The notes beneath the pieces are model-generated. The model was not told the DNA's origin, searched no databases, and saw only the letters and a program-made list of their open reading frames with translations. A program made the position numbers and the translations under genes. Shown here in pieces: positions 11,701-23,736 of a stretch of DNA of 64,000 nt. Within the stretch, counting starts at the first letter, position 1; each line of letters opens with the position of its first letter. The stretch spans positions 14,070,501 to 14,134,500 of the forward strand of contig CM068552.1 in NCBI GenBank assembly GCA_035048495.1, in the 5' to 3' direction. This stretch comes from Euptelea pleiosperma. Its lineage: Eukaryota; Streptophyta; Magnoliopsida; Ranunculales; Eupteleaceae.

Positions 11701-14700
11701 AAAAAACCCACTCTTTGCCCCTCTAAATGCCATGAGACTTTGCACAAGTCATTTTCTTCCCTAAATCTCTTGAGAACAATCATCAAAGAATCTGATTCGT
11801 GTTGATTAAGGCAGATGGAGTCAAAAGAAACTAGATTTGGGATTTTCTATCTCGAGGTAAGAAAGTTATTTTTTTCTTCAAACTTTGAGTTAAATTAGAT
11901 GCAAACTCAAAGATCCAGGGTATTTTTACCGGATCCATGGTTCTTTGAGTAGATTAATCACATTTTTTTTTATGTATTTAAGGTGGTTTCAAAATTTTAA
12001 GATTATTTGAAACATATTTTATATATTTGTTTATTTTTCTCTCTTTCTGCTTGTAAAGAAATGCTAAGCTTCTGTGATGATTGATTCGATTGTTTGAACT
12101 CATTGGAGATATTGTGTGTGCATTACAAACTTTATATTGTATTTTTCAACCTTTTTTTTTAAGTTATAAATATTATATGACGTGATAGCACTCAAGATTA
12201 GATTTATTTAACGTATATAACATGCATAAATATGTTTTTTTACAAAACTTTGTAGATTATAGGTTTTACATTTCTTTTAATTTTTCAATTGTTTTATTGA
12301 ATACTTTTTAGGGTTTTTCTTTCGTCGTGTATATTTTGGTTTGTCTCACTATGACTTGTGTCCAAATCGTCCAAGTCAACATGGTCTTGATCCGAACAAT
12401 CCTAAGACTTAGACCGAGACCAAGACGTAATCATGGTAACTAGTGCGAAAACAATTGTGGTTAGACAATTGAATTTTCAACTACAATGGATTTTGCATCA
12501 AGGTTGACCTTGAGCCTATATTTTTCTGCACTAGTTATGGATGGATTAATTACTCATATTCAAGGGGAAGTCTCTTAGTATATGCTATTTGCAAATGATG
12601 TGGATTGAGGTATTAATAGAAAAATTTGAAGACAACACCTTAACAGAGGTTATAGTTCTAGGTAAAATTGGATGGTGAAACAGAAATCATGTTACTAACA
12701 CCAAATAGTTAAGATAAGGCATTGTTAATGTTAATGTAACACAGGGGTATTTATTTTGTTGTGTCCAGAAACATCATGTTTACACTTATTTGTAAATCCA
12801 TACTATTCCACTACCAAGTCATGATTGAGCATTTTCTTGAGTACACTTCATAATTACTAGCTCTTCTTGAGGTTTTTTTGTAGTCAAATAACTGAGTTTC
12901 CCTCTAACTGTGAAGAGAACTTGTACAGATTTTGACCAAGGTACATAATTACTCCCATTGAATTTAATGGATGTCATCTAAGACATAAGTATCTAAGAAG
13001 AAATTAACTTAATAGGTTTAGATTCCATTGTCAGCCATTAGGTCAAAAACACCTATACTCAGTCCAAAAAGCCTGTGATTCTCCATAGATACCTACAATA
13101 TACTCTAGATAGCCCGGGATAGAAATTTGAACACTTATGATTTTATCTAGAAAGCCCAAGTGAGAAATTTGAACATTTGTGATTTGCTTTGGAAAGCCCG
13201 AGAGGGAAATTGATACCTGCAATTTACTCATGGGGAACCTCAAAAAACGTGTCATATTAGCCCTCGAGAAACGTGTTATGACTACCTCGAGAAACATGTC
13301 ACAACAAACCTTGGGGAATCTGTCACGACAAATTATAGGAATCTACGACAACCTGCAGGGTTCTTACTTGTGGCTGTGGCAGGACCAAAGGGATCCACCT
13401 GATCCACAATCTAACCACCTCTCGACGTGGCAAAAAGAGTGCCCCTTTCTTGACCTTCTTTCAATTAAAAGGAATTAAAATATTCAATGGTTGTCATTCA
13501 TTGGGGAAAAGTCCTACAACGGAGGGTATGGGGCTGATGTAGATGAGGGCATTGTCCACTTGGCCAATCCGGAGAACCTCTCAGATGGATGGTCTGGATT
13601 GGCCACATCACCACAATGTGGTAGAAAACCCTGTTGCTATAGCCTTCCAAATGTGCAATGATTGCCTAGGATGCCTTTTGCCGAGATACGATAAAATTAT
13701 CACATTATCAACTTTGATCATCATTTTCTAGTAAAAACCCTGCATGAGGTCACCTCTCATATTTCATGATGTGATTAATTTCCGAATGATTTCTATAAGA
13801 GGTGCTCACATAGTAAAACCTAGTCATCTACCCTGTCCCAAGACGGAAAGCAATAGAAGCAAGTCAAACTAATATGTAAGGCAAACATCTAGATTTAAGA
13901 TAATTTCTACATTCTACAGGCTTTAGAAAGTTAACATTTAAGTGCATAAAACAATATATATCACCATTTTTTACTTTTTCTGGCTTCGTGCCCTTTCAAT
14001 GTTTAGATACAGTCATAGTACCTTGTCCAGCTCTTAATTCCCAATTGGTGTTTTGCTTCAAGATAAGGCCACAATGAGCTGATTGCAACCTTAGCGATGC
14101 ACGCTACTATTGTTCAACTTTTGCTTAAAAGAACATTATATATTGCTCTTTCCAAATTTTATAGATGGTATTTTATAAAATTCAGTCCATAAGGTTTCCC
14201 TTCGGAGATTGTCAGGCTACTCTAGGAAAGAGCAACATAGAGAGAACTGTGTCCTCCTTCCGTCTAACATTAATTGATAACAACCCCTAAATATACCCCA
14301 TATATTGCAGTCTTAGGTTTCTTCCTAACATCCACTCACTGGTGAAAGATACCTGTCTATCTACACCTTTCCGGTAGATTTACTGTCCCCTCCTATTATG
14401 GTTACGTTGAATGTGATTCTATACAAATGCATTTTCAATTTTTCATTTTTCTCTGAAAAAATTGTTTTAGAGCATTTATTGATAAGAATTCTTCTAGTCA
14501 CACAGAACTCTTAATGATCTTGATGGTTCTTCAGGAGAGGTTATTTCGGAAGAGTATTCATTGGAGTATGGAACAGACAAAATGGAGATGCATGTAGGAG
14601 CTGTACAGGCAGGAGAACGTGCCCTCGTTATCGATGATCTCATTGCAACTGGGGGTACATTATGTGCTGCAATCAGGCTACTAGGTAAGCTTTTAATCGC

Positions 14701-15799
14701 TGTTCATGTAAATTATATTACATCTTGATAGCAAAGCTGTTATTCATGTTGTTCTTAGGAAAATGACCTTTTTGGGAGAACTGCCACAAAATATGTGCTT
14801 CTATGTTTTTCTTTGCTTCGGCCTTGTCTAGTTTTCTACCATAGCATCTAAGGCTGGCTTTGAAGAAGTTGGAATGCCCGGGAATTTTCTATAAGAAAAA
14901 TAATATTGTTGGAACTGCAATATGTGTCGTTAATAAAGTTATGTAATGAATTCATAATGAATATGGACTTCCAATTCCTCCACTATTAAGATTTCAAGGA
15001 CAAAAGCTATAATTTGTACAGAATAGAGTAGAACTTGGTGGGAGCTTTATTTTGGGGTTTTTTGTTCCTCAAATTGTACTAAGCTATAATTTGGTTCATG
15101 GTTCATCCAATCTGGCTTAAGAAGCATTCTGTGCACTTTGTTTTCATTTCTGTAATTCCGTGTATCAGTACTCATATCTTATTAGTTTTTCCTTGCAGAG
15201 CGTGTTGGGGTGGAGGTGGTTGAGTGTGCCTGTGTTATTGAATTACCAGAGCTAAAGGTATTGCCCTAGTTTAAAACATCCCCTGGTTATTAAAGGTACT
15301 CAGATTCTAGTATTTATTTATTCTATTTTTTTGATAAATAGCTAGTTGTTTTGTTTCTGACAAAAGGAGTTCTCAAAAAGCTTTCGGTTACTAGAATATA
15401 TCCGCACAGAGATCCAATGATTGATCTGCGTTAATGATTAGACAGTTATCCTAATAGGGTCTGTTCCTGTGGGCTGATTATGAACTGGATTGTATCGTAA
15501 TAGTAGAACACTGCGGCTGTCCAAACTACAGTGGCGGAACTAATAGTTCACATTATTAAATTACCACACCTGAAATTCCACTCTTTTAACATAATATTTG
15601 GGAAATCCTCAAGAGGCATGCGAGTGTTGGGTATTGTAACGACTAGGGCTTGTTAGACAACTTCACTCCTCGTCTCTCATTTTATGTTTGAGTCACTCAA
15701 GCAAATTTCAGGCATGCAAATTGATGTTTACTTTGCTCATTGCAGGGTCGGGACAGGTTAGGAGACAAACCACTGTTCATCCTTGTAAGCGCAGTTTGA
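8771..15799 (+). CDS. APT1: Adenine phosphoribosyltransferase, copy 1
   Basis: This gene makes AMP from adenine and PRPP (purine salvage, and in plants inactivation of cytokinin bases), most likely in the cytosol. Six exons: 8771-8852, 9173-type acceptor resolved at 9163-9273, 10600-10692, 14535-14684, 15199-15257, 15746-15799. They sum to 549 bp, 182 residues, the usual length for plant cytosolic APT. All junctions are GT..AG and in phase. The N-terminus has the conserved [19 protein letters not shown] segment, exon 3 has [19 protein letters not shown], and exon 4 holds the PRPP-binding loop [12 protein letters not shown]. No transit peptide is seen. The start is the only ATG in frame and sits directly after the CT-rich leader. 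The gene is intact. Intron 3 is 3.8 kb and holds a MITE and a minisatellite. The symbol denotes the family; orthology to a particular numbered APT is not established. Confidence 0.93.
10986..11194. mobile_element. Mutator-like MITE with perfect 9-bp target duplication, in APT intron 3
   Basis: The left end GGGTTGGGCTCCCATGGCCGG pairs with the right end ...GGCCGGTCATGGGAGCC. The arms continue through GACAGGCTCACGGGACA and a block TGGATTCCGAGAATC. The direct repeat TTTATAGAA flanks it at 10977-10985 and 11195-11203. APT copy 2 shows no such element in intron 3. Confidence 0.8.
11510..12450. mobile_element. Possible nonautonomous TIR element in APT intron 3
   Basis: The segment is bounded by inverted text: CTTGGTCTCGG near 11530 and its complement CCGAGACCAAG near 12405-12420. 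The inside is very AT-rich and has no open frame of note. The matching stretch is not seen in APT copy 2. The exact ends and a target duplication are not resolved, so this is tentative. Confidence 0.35.
13105..13350. repeat. Degenerate minisatellite in APT intron 3
   Basis: Three units of about 43 bp around the core AGAAATTTGAACA..TTGTGATTT lie at about 13105-13230. They are followed by about four looser units of about 30 bp with cores like CTCGAGAAACGTGT and TTGGGGAATCTGTCACGAC (13230-13345). No purpose is evident. Confidence 0.6.
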
Positions 15800-16392
15800 T
15801 CAGAATGTGTGCCAGAGAATCCATGTTTTTCGCCCATATGGGGTAGCAAATGTTAGAGCTTGTTTTAGCTGGGGAAGCTCAAAAGTCATCACTAGATTAA
15901 AGAGGGAGAAGCTTGGCAGTAAGAGAGTGGTTATCTTCAATTTAGTAGTTATATGAGACCTGGGAACAGTTGGTAGATGTTCAATTCTAATTTGATATTT
16001 GAAAAGAATAACATGGCCTGTAGGGATGGAAATATATGTTTTACACCTTAGTGTGAAGGGTGTCCTAGCAGTGGATGTTGTGGGGTAAATAAAGGAAAAA
16101 TAAAAATAAAAATCACCTGCCTTGTGAGGCAGTACTGAAATTCCAAGAAAAATAATGCCTATTTTGATATTTTATGGCGTTTAATCGCCACTTTTGGATA
16201 TTAATATCCACCTTTTCTTTTAGGAAAAATAAAGAAAAAGAAAAAATCGTTTTGTTCTACATTGATGCCATAGCTCCCTATGTAAGTTAATGTAGTTCTA
16301 CCTGAAAGCAAGTTGCTGGATATGGAAATAAATTGCAACTTACCTTATTATGATGTCATTAGTCATTACACATCTAATAGTTGGCATGCAAA
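15800..16392 (+). other. 3' flank and presumed UTR of APT copy 1
   Basis: The stretch is strongly conserved with 44268-44880 behind APT copy 2, including GGGGTAGCAAATG..AGAGC-like text and an AT-rich end. It presumably contains the 3' UTR. I cannot point to one polyadenylation signal; AATAAA occurs near 16327. Confidence 0.5.
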
Positions 16393-17961
16393 TGGTATTT
16401 ATTCGTAGTTCATTTGTTTCTTTTTTTTTTTGTAATAATCTTCATTTACTTAAGAGATGTGTCACTCCCCGCAATCTATGCACTAGGATATCTCTATTTG
16501 TGCATGAATCCCGAGGCGTGGGCTGGGAACGGATTCTTATACATCACGAGAATTTAGGTCATCTTATAAATGCCAAATTAATAAATAACTAATAACTGAA
16601 TAATTGAATTAAATAATAAGGTACATTTTGGTTCAAACATTGACCCAAGGAACAAACTAAAGAATCTCAAATAATGGAGCTAATTACATCTCGTGCACGT
16701 TCTCAAATAATGGAGCTAATTATATCTCGTGAACCTTCCATAAGGTCATTGACAAAAAAACTAACTAATAAAAGCAAACTATCTAATACTACTTGGTCGA
16801 TTCAAATGCTCGCTAGATCTATCGATCACTTCTTGCAATAAGAGAAACATGGTATACAACAATGGTGAATATAACGTATTGTGCAAGCTAGCCACACATT
16901 AACCACATGTGCTTGCCACATATAGTATACATATTATCGATAACGTCATAATCACAATATGATCAAATGGCATTCATATATACAGTTCTACAATCGGAAT
17001 TATAGTAATATATTATCTTATCATACATTTGTATTCTAATAGATGTTAAAAATATTAGAACATATAAGAATGTATTGAAAGTCTAACTTAATGCAATGTC
17101 TGTGCAATGAGTCCAACGAACAGACAATTAAATGGTCATTGACGATAAAAGGCTTCTTATTGGTACTTGATTTGACCATCTCGCCCCTTAGATTTTTAGT
17201 ACATTCTTGGGCTCATGGCCTTCTTTGGGCTTTCTTGATTGATCGTGGGATGATCAACATGTCTTGGTAATCCTCGTATCTTGAGAATGGTCCAGTTAGA
17301 GTTCCTACAGTAAAAATATACACGTGACGAGTGTTTCATCAAAAAGACTTTGCATGTAGATCACCAAATTAAACTCGTATGAATGCATGCAAATATATCA
17401 TTGAAATTAAAAAATAAGTAATACGCAATGATGAGGAGAAAACACACGTATTCACATGTAAATATGGAGATATACACAAAAGAAGTGTGATAATACTTAT
17501 CAGGATTAAGGTAATTATGCAGTATTAAGCAAATATCACCCCCCAAAAAGAACAATGAATGCATCTCCATCGACATTCACCCCATGGGCACTCTTACCCT
17601 AGAAGGGCCTTACATAATTGAGCCCAGCCTAACCCTAGCTAAGAGCTTGATATTTATAAAAATAAAAGTCATCATTTTTAGGGCTTTCGAAGGGCAGGGC
17701 GGTTCCTCCTACAAAAGGGCTGGATTAGGATAAAGTGATTAGAACCATGCAATTGTATCTTGTGTAATACTCGAACAACACCTGCAAATTCTTCACGAGA
17801 GTTCCATCAACGAGGCAGATACCATATGTAGTACCACCCTTGTAATGTAAAGAACCATCTAGAAATTGGTAATTAAATACGACCTCCAAACTGACAAAAA
17901 CAAAATATTTGTTTGCCACCACTTGACGTCATTATTAACTATTGTACTATCCAATCTATTA
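16393..17961. other. Unit-A-specific insertion, left part
   Basis: At 16393 the alignment with unit B ends abruptly. The following 1.5 kb is AT-rich, without gene. A TGTCACTCCCCGC segment near 16457 looks like the start of a Gypsy LTR, but I cannot find a matching end, so I do not call one. Confidence 0.4.
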
Positions 17962-20458
17962 TCTATACTAAAGCTCGACCCTGCTGAGGTGGCGCTTTCT
18001 CCAGCTTTTTAGTTTTTCCCAAAAACACCCCTGCACAAAACATCTCTCTTTCCAATCCCGTCACTCTCCCTCTCTTTAATTTCTTCATTAATTCTCAAAT
18101 TCTCTCACATCTCCAATTAATTTCGAAACGTCTTCTTTCTTTTCAATCCTACGACTCCGCATCCCCTTATTTCATTCATTAATTCATAATTTTCAACCGA
18201 TGCATTAAGAAATCCATTTTGGTTTGTTTCCAAAATCAATGCATTAATTATGACCGTTCTCTCTCTTCCTAAACGTCGTATTAAGAAATTCAATGATGAT
18301 TTGTTTTCATAACCGATGCATTAAGAAATACATTTTGGTTTATTTTCAAAACCAATGCATTAATTACGACCATTCTCTCTTTGTAACCGATGCATTAAGA
18401 AAACCAATGTGGTTTGTTTCCATAACCGATGCATTACAAAATATAAAGGTTTCCATACGCCAAGGTATTCTGATTTTTAGAATTCTATTTTGGTTGCTTT
18501 CCATAACCGCATCATTAAGAAATATAATTAAGATTTTCCTATGGAAATGTAACCTGCATATGAAAATCCCCGTGCCTTTCCCTCTCCTTCTATCTTAAAA
18601 TATTTAAATCTCTCCCTCTTTCTTTCCGTTGATGAGTTCTATTTTTTAGGCAACTCAAATGGTTTCCCGTAAATCTTTTCTTTCTCTATTTCATTAAAAA
18701 ATATATAATTTTTTTTTTCAATTGAATATATTGATTATGTATAATTTTTTAGGGAAAAAATATATTTTAATATGCCTATATTTTTTTCAGGTTCATTCAG
18801 GCTCTTGAGACTTAAACATTTGATTTGTTGAAACCATAAATAATCAATCTCTGCAATGATCCCCTGTCAGCGGCTCAGCGCGACTGCAAAAATGTAAATA
18901 TTATGGTAGCCATTCAAAATCTTGATGAAAAAATATGAGAGATCTCCCACTACAAGAAGCAGCTAATAGCAGATATGCATATTTTTCTTTTTCCTCTTCT
19001 TTATTCATATTTTTTCTCCAAGGAGAAGTGGTGTCAAGCCAAAGACATGAAAATGGTGCTTGAGGCATGCCCGTCATGTGTTTACGTGTTTTTTTTAATT
19101 TGTTTTGAAATGCTTCTAGGCATTTTTTTTCAACACTTCGCTCGTATACATCTCAGTTCTCACCCGTTTGGAAATAGTATTTGTAAGAATAGGGGATGTG
19201 ATGATGCAAAGTTTTGGCTACATGCATACACACTATTCTAGATCTATTTTAGAAGAGAGGAGCACACTACTGTTATTTGGAGGAACGAAGATCACCCCAT
19301 CTTCAAATAGAAATGAAAAGGATGATCGGAGCCATTGATTCAGTCGAAGGCCGAGTTTGCATGGAGTTGCTTAATTTATTCGGAGAGCGAGCAATCGTTA
19401 AATGAGGAAGCCATCGATGCATGCTTGGTAAGAGAAATGACATGTTAGCCACCACTACACATGTCCTTACAACAAGAATTTTGGTTGGCGTTCTTCGGGT
19501 TCCAGCATAAAAATCAGCTTGATTTGTGATCTCTATCCATTAAATCTAGAACTCGAAAAGAAGAAATCCATTATAAAGATGTCACCAAATGAAAATGCTC
19601 GAATCCTACAACTAGCTCAAGATCACCAATTAGGCTGATTTGTGGTGTGTTGGTCTATCAACAGGTGGACCTCATGAGTTAATGTTTTAGACCCTTATAT
19701 ATAAAATTATATTGAGTTGTAATTTTACATATATCAATAATATAACTATACTTTAATCCTATCATAACGCTCTATCCTATTATAGACAATTAATGGTCAT
19801 CTAGAAATACAATTTCGTGATATAAGTGGTATAGGTGGCGGGTCTCACGAATCGTAATTATCATGATTTAAAGCAAGAGCGAGGAGTTATGTGATCAGAT
19901 CACGATTATTGCATATATAACATGTATAACTTTTTTTTTCACATAATTTTATATTTTATTAAGGTATATATTTCAGTCATAGTACATTAATTTAAATAAA
20001 AGTAGATAGGTGACCAAATTGAATAGTTTAAACGTTAAATGTTGATTTTGGTTTAACTAGCCAGTACAAATGGGGTTAATGATTGAGAGTGGTTAATTTT
20101 TTAATAAAATTCTGGGTTAATGTTCACTCATATCAATTGAATTGGCCAGTCCGATATGATTCTCAAACATTGGTTTCTATAATTGCAAATGCACTTCATA
20201 CATCACAAATAATTCTGCTGCAAATTTTAAAATAATTCACAGAGGGGATTGGTTAACAAAAGAGTCCTGAGTGATTTTACATTTTGAATAAAACAGGATT
20301 CACTCTAGATGCCTACATCACAAAAAGCTAACGAATATAACTATTCTCACAAGAATTTTTTATATTGATTTAATTTATATTATTTTTTTATTTTCCTGCT
20401 TAACAAAATAAGGCATTGTTATTTATACACGTGCTTTAGCACTGGTGTTGATTACTAG
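17962..20458 (+). mobile_element. Nonautonomous Helitron
   Basis: The 5' end reads TCTATACTAAAGC, followed by a GAGGTGGCGC block, the standard start of many plant Helitrons. The 3' end has a short hairpin (GTGCTTTAGCAC, 20431-20442) followed 16 bp later by the terminal CTAG (20455-20458). An A precedes the element and a T follows it, as expected for insertion between A and T. There is no Rep/helicase frame in the 2.5 kb. Inside are a degenerate tandem repeat (18190-18520) and one pair of inverted-repeat arms (about 19470-19690). An alternative start seven bases earlier (17955) is possible. Confidence 0.65.
18190..18520. repeat. Degenerate tandem repeat inside the Helitron
   Basis: The words AACCGATGCATTAAGAAA and TTGGTTTGTTTCCA recur five to six times at irregular spacing of about 40-65 bp. 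Tandem repeats of this sort are common inside Helitrons. Confidence 0.65.
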
Positions 20459-20532
20459 TATATACACTAAGACTCACCAGTTAATATTAAGTAAAACTTC
20501 TGTCACAAGCGGATTGCAAATCACACAATCAC

Positions 20533-20692
20533 AGCCAATGAGTTCTCGACACGTACACCTCAAAACAAAAGCAATTGGGTACGTTGCAAAAAGCACTTGT
20601 GTACGCCGAGAACTCATTGGCTTGTGTCATTTTAGATCTGTCGACGGAGCCCGACCTATATATATATATATGTCTGTGTGTGTGTGTGTGTC
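20533..20692. repeat. Short perfect-arm palindrome and TA/TG microsatellite
   Basis: AGCCAATGAGTTCTCGACAC (about 20534) and the complement near 20604-20627 form a hairpin with a loop of about 55 bp. A TATATATA run and a TGTGTGTG run follow at about 20660-20690. Confidence 0.6.
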
Positions 20693-20699
20693 TGTCGTT

Positions 20700-21241
20700 A
20701 AATAAATAACATGTAAAAAAAATTCATATTTATCATGATGGTCAGGATTCGTCTTACATGACACCTTGTGAACCATCTACTAAAATTCACAGAACAACTT
20801 CACATTTACAATTTCTGAAAATGGTACTGGTTTGAACCACAAAACAAAACGATTCCAATGTTCTTCCTTATGGTAGCAATTAATGCATCTTTTCACCATA
20901 AATGATGGAGAACTCCTAATTTGTCTTCTTTTAAAGTTAGCAAATCTATGTGTTCACCAATAAACAACCGCTATGTTTTGTTTTATAGATATCCATGGAG
21001 AAGATGGAGGGAAAGAGGAGTGCCTTGCAACTCCATACAAGCTTTTTTGTGAGGCGTCAGTAAGTATTAATTTCTTCCTCTTAACGAAGGGCATTTTCGG
21101 TATAAATCGCTTTTTAACAAACGAAAAGCAAAAAAAATGATCCAAAATGTTTATCGTTCTAAAAAAGGTAAACTAAACTGTGAATTTCTTTTAAAGAGAA
21201 ACCTAAAAAGTCTATATTTTCACAAGTACGGACTTCTTTTG
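20700..21241. other. Intergenic stretch
   Basis: No gene or named element found. The short open frames lack domains. Confidence 0.45.
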
Positions 21242-21262
21242 GAATTTTCCGAGTAAAACTTA

Positions 21263-21785
21263 GAGAATCTCCAACACTAAAATGCTAAAAGGCCCTCTCA
21301 ATTCTATATTTTGAGACAATGTTATATTTGGCATGACATGCTCCAATGGTGCAATGCTATATCTCAATGCTATTTTTTGGATTGAGTCATTTTCATGGGT
21401 TGATTTTAACGTGCGGATTTGAGCATTCTTTGGGGTTCAAGATCAAATGGTTTGAAATCACTAATCGGGCTGACTTTTGGTTTGTAGGTCCACATAGGGA
21501 TTGGCTAAACATCCACACGGTCAGCGTCCTCTAAAAATGTGCCACGTGGACTGTGGATCAGCCAATCATGGGTTGATTTTAATCGTCGGATTTTGAGCAT
21601 TATTTGGGGTACAAGATCCAAAGGTTTAAATGGGTCAAAACAGTGAAAACCCATAAAGCTGCCACATGCTATAGCATATGCTATATTTTGGCATTGCAAT
21701 AGCACAACGTTGGAGCACCCTTTTTTCACCCACCGTACCAAATTTTAGGATAGCACGGTGGAATAGCATAGCGTTGGAGATGCTC
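21263..21785. mobile_element. Tourist-like (PIF/Harbinger-type) MITE
   Basis: The termini GAGAATCTCCAAC (left) and GTTGGAGATGCTC (right) are inverted, and TTA flanks both sides (21260-21262 and 21786-21788), the target duplication of PIF/Harbinger elements. Removing it restores the terminal inverted repeat of the surrounding Mutator-like element, which confirms the borders. The inside contains one arm of the shared 'phrase' (about 21460-21555). Confidence 0.8.
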
Positions 21786-21929
21786 TTACTTGACCACTAG
21801 TGGTCTGGTAGCTACTAGACAACACACAAGTTGTTGGACGCGCGTCCACTGTACGGTTGCAAGTCGTATCGGCACGAGCCACTCCAAACTCGTCTCCTCC
21901 TCTGGATAACTGGTAAGTTTTAAAAAAAA

Positions 21930-22250
21930 AAAAAAGGTAAGTTTAAAGTAACTTTATATCTCGCCAAACAAATCGTTTAAACAGCCGTTTAATTCTGAAA
22001 AATTTTGTGAAAAAAAACGGCCGTTAAATCCGTTAAATTTTCGTTAAATTCTATTTTTTTTAAAAATTTTAAATTTCAAAATTTGAATTTCAGTGCCATT
22101 TTTTCCTTTAAAACAGTTAAAATCCGTTTAATTCTATTTTTTTTTCATTTTTGCCCCTGTCCGTTTCAATCCGTTTTAACGGCCGTTTAAACAGTAACGC
22201 CCCAATCCGTTTAACCGTTAAAACAGCCTCCTTTAAACCTTGCCTGAAAC
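21930..22250. mobile_element. AACGG-rich element inside the Mutator-like nest
   Basis: Dense CCGTTTAA and AACGGCCGTT words run from a left border near AAGTTTAAAG to a right border CTTTAAACCTTG. The sequence belongs to the same dispersed family as 2170-2530. Confidence 0.6.
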
Positions 22251-22254
22251 TGTT

Positions 22255-22590
22255 TCAAATGCAGAAGCATGATTTTTGTTACTCACCACTGTCATTTGGG
22301 CCCACTGCCCGCATGGATGTTTATCCCACCCCTCGGTGGATCTACGGACCAAAAATCACCCTGATTAGTAATCTATAACCATTAGATTTTAACACTTTTT
22401 AACACCTTTTAAGGCGTTCTTATAGCCGTTCAATGCAACCATTTTTTGAGTACTAAAACCAATGGCTAAAAACCATTTAACAAGCTGATTTTTGGTATGA
22501 ATGTATATTAAGGGGTGGGCTAAACATCCATGCGGTCAGTGGGCCCAGATGCCAGCGGTGACTACCAAAAATGCCGCTTCCGCAAATGAA
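22255..22590. mobile_element. Foldback element, second copy of the 5560-5855 type
   Basis: The left arm has CATTTGGGCCCACTGCCCGC and ATGGATGTTTATCCCACCCC. The right arm has the complement, GGGGTGGGCTAAACATCC and GCGGTCAGTGGGCCCAGATG. The arms pair over more than 100 bp, and the loop lies near 22390-22440. Confidence 0.7.
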
Positions 22591-22638
22591 AAGATATCAA
22601 GTATACCTTGTTACATCAGGACCCTTCCCTGTTTCAGA

Positions 22639-22760
22639 ATCCCCGCCGAGCAAAAATCTTTATCCCGCGAACTCGTGGGTAAGAAAGAAAAGCTCATGGG
22701 GAAGCTCTTCAGAAGATTTCTCCTCGTCTTCTCTGGGTATATCTCCGTTGTTCCTCCGGA
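22639..22760 (+). other. Exon-like segment within the Mutator-like element
   Basis: A 122-bp segment, GC-richer than its surroundings, is preceded by TGTTTCAG (acceptor-like) and followed by GTAAGTTT (strong donor-like). Two plus-strand frames are open across it; one is serine-rich (ends SSSSLGISPLFLRR), the other basic. I do not recognise the protein. It may be a host-gene exon captured by the element (Pack-MULE), or chance. Confidence 0.35.
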
Positions 22761-23215
22761 GGTAAGTTTAAAAATAAAATAAAAAATAGAGTAGAATTTC
22801 TGGGGTCACGGACTCAGGATCGGGGGACAACTATTCTTGACAACCATTTTGGCGGACCCACGTAGAAGATGAATCAATGGCTGATTTTTGGGGATTAGTG
22901 ATTTACAACCTTTGGATCTTTGCATCCAAATAACGCTCAATAATGCTCAAATTCCTACGGTGAAAATCAACCCAGGAAAATAATTTCTATCCAACGCTTA
23001 GAAACTAATGATCAGATTTAGTTTTGGGTTGTAGGTCCACCTAGTGATCGGCCAAACATCCATACGGTCAGTGTCTACTAAGAGTATGCCACGTGGTTCG
23101 TATAGTGCGTTCCGGTCATAACGCCAGTTTTTTTTTTTTTTAACTTCCCTCTTTAGCTTTTCCTTTTTTTTTTTCGAACTTACCAGTTAACGAGAGGAGG
23201 AGACGAGTTTAGAGT

Positions 23216-23636
23216 GAGTAAAACTTGTGTCACAAGATGTTGTGACGGAAGCCGGTCACAACACAGCACTCAATACGAGCCACGTGGCACACTATTAGAG
23301 GACTCTGACCATATGGATGTTTGGCCAGTCCCTCGGTGGACCTACAAACCAAAAATCAGCCTAATTAGTGATTTACAACCTTTGGATTTTTGCACCCAAA
23401 TAACGCTCAATAATGCTCAGATTCCTACCGTTAAAATCAACCCATGAAAATAACTTCAACCGAATCGGTTAGAAATCACTAATCAAGCTGATTATTTGTG
23501 TATCGGTCCATCGAGGGACTGGCCAAACATCCATACGATCATCGTCCTCTAATAATATGCCACGTGGCTCGCATTGAGTGCTGTGACCAGCTTCCGTCAC
23601 AACATCTTGTGACATAAGTTTTACTCGTTTGGAGTG
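23216..23636. mobile_element. Mutator-like MITE with 9-bp target duplication
   Basis: The ends GAGTAAAACTTGTGTCACAAG and its near complement (to 23636) bound two arms of about 190 bp with a short loop. Flanks GTTTAGAGT (23207-23215) and GTTTGGAGT (23637-23645) differ at one position. The empty form of this site can be read in the opposite arm of the surrounding element (21870-21920), which confirms the insertion. Arms include the shared phrase (CCTCGGTGGACCTAC; CATATGGATGTTTGGCC). Confidence 0.85.
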
Positions 23637-23736
23637 GCTTGTGCCGATGTGACTTGCCACGTACAGTTGACACGTGTCCAACAGCTTGTGTGGGGTCTGG
23701 TGGCTGGTGGTCAGGTAAGTTTTACTCTAATTGTCC

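Larger units (their letters stand above)
21251..23727. mobile_element. Mutator-like element (outer host of a nest)
   Basis: The right end reads ...AAGTTTTACTC (to 23727). Its complement begins GAGTAAAACTTACCTGACCACC. The left end begins GAGTAAAACTTA at 21251; after the Tourist-like MITE (21263-21785) is taken out it continues CTTGACCACTAGTGGTCTGG, matching the right end. The arms then pair over about 140 bp (21786-21920 against 23175-23215 plus 23637-23727). Flanks GAATTTTCC (21242-21250) and TAATTGTCC (23728-23736) agree at seven of nine positions, an aged 9-bp duplication. Inside are an AACGG-rich element, a foldback element, and an exon-like segment (22639-22760). No transposase is seen. 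Confidence 0.75.

Noticed and set aside
16457..17580. Possible solo Gypsy LTR starting TGTCACTCCCCGC
   Set aside because: No matching end, no target duplication and no primer site could be found.
18880..18980. Possible captured gene fragment in the Helitron
   Set aside because: The short open text does not resemble any protein that I can name and lacks splice borders.
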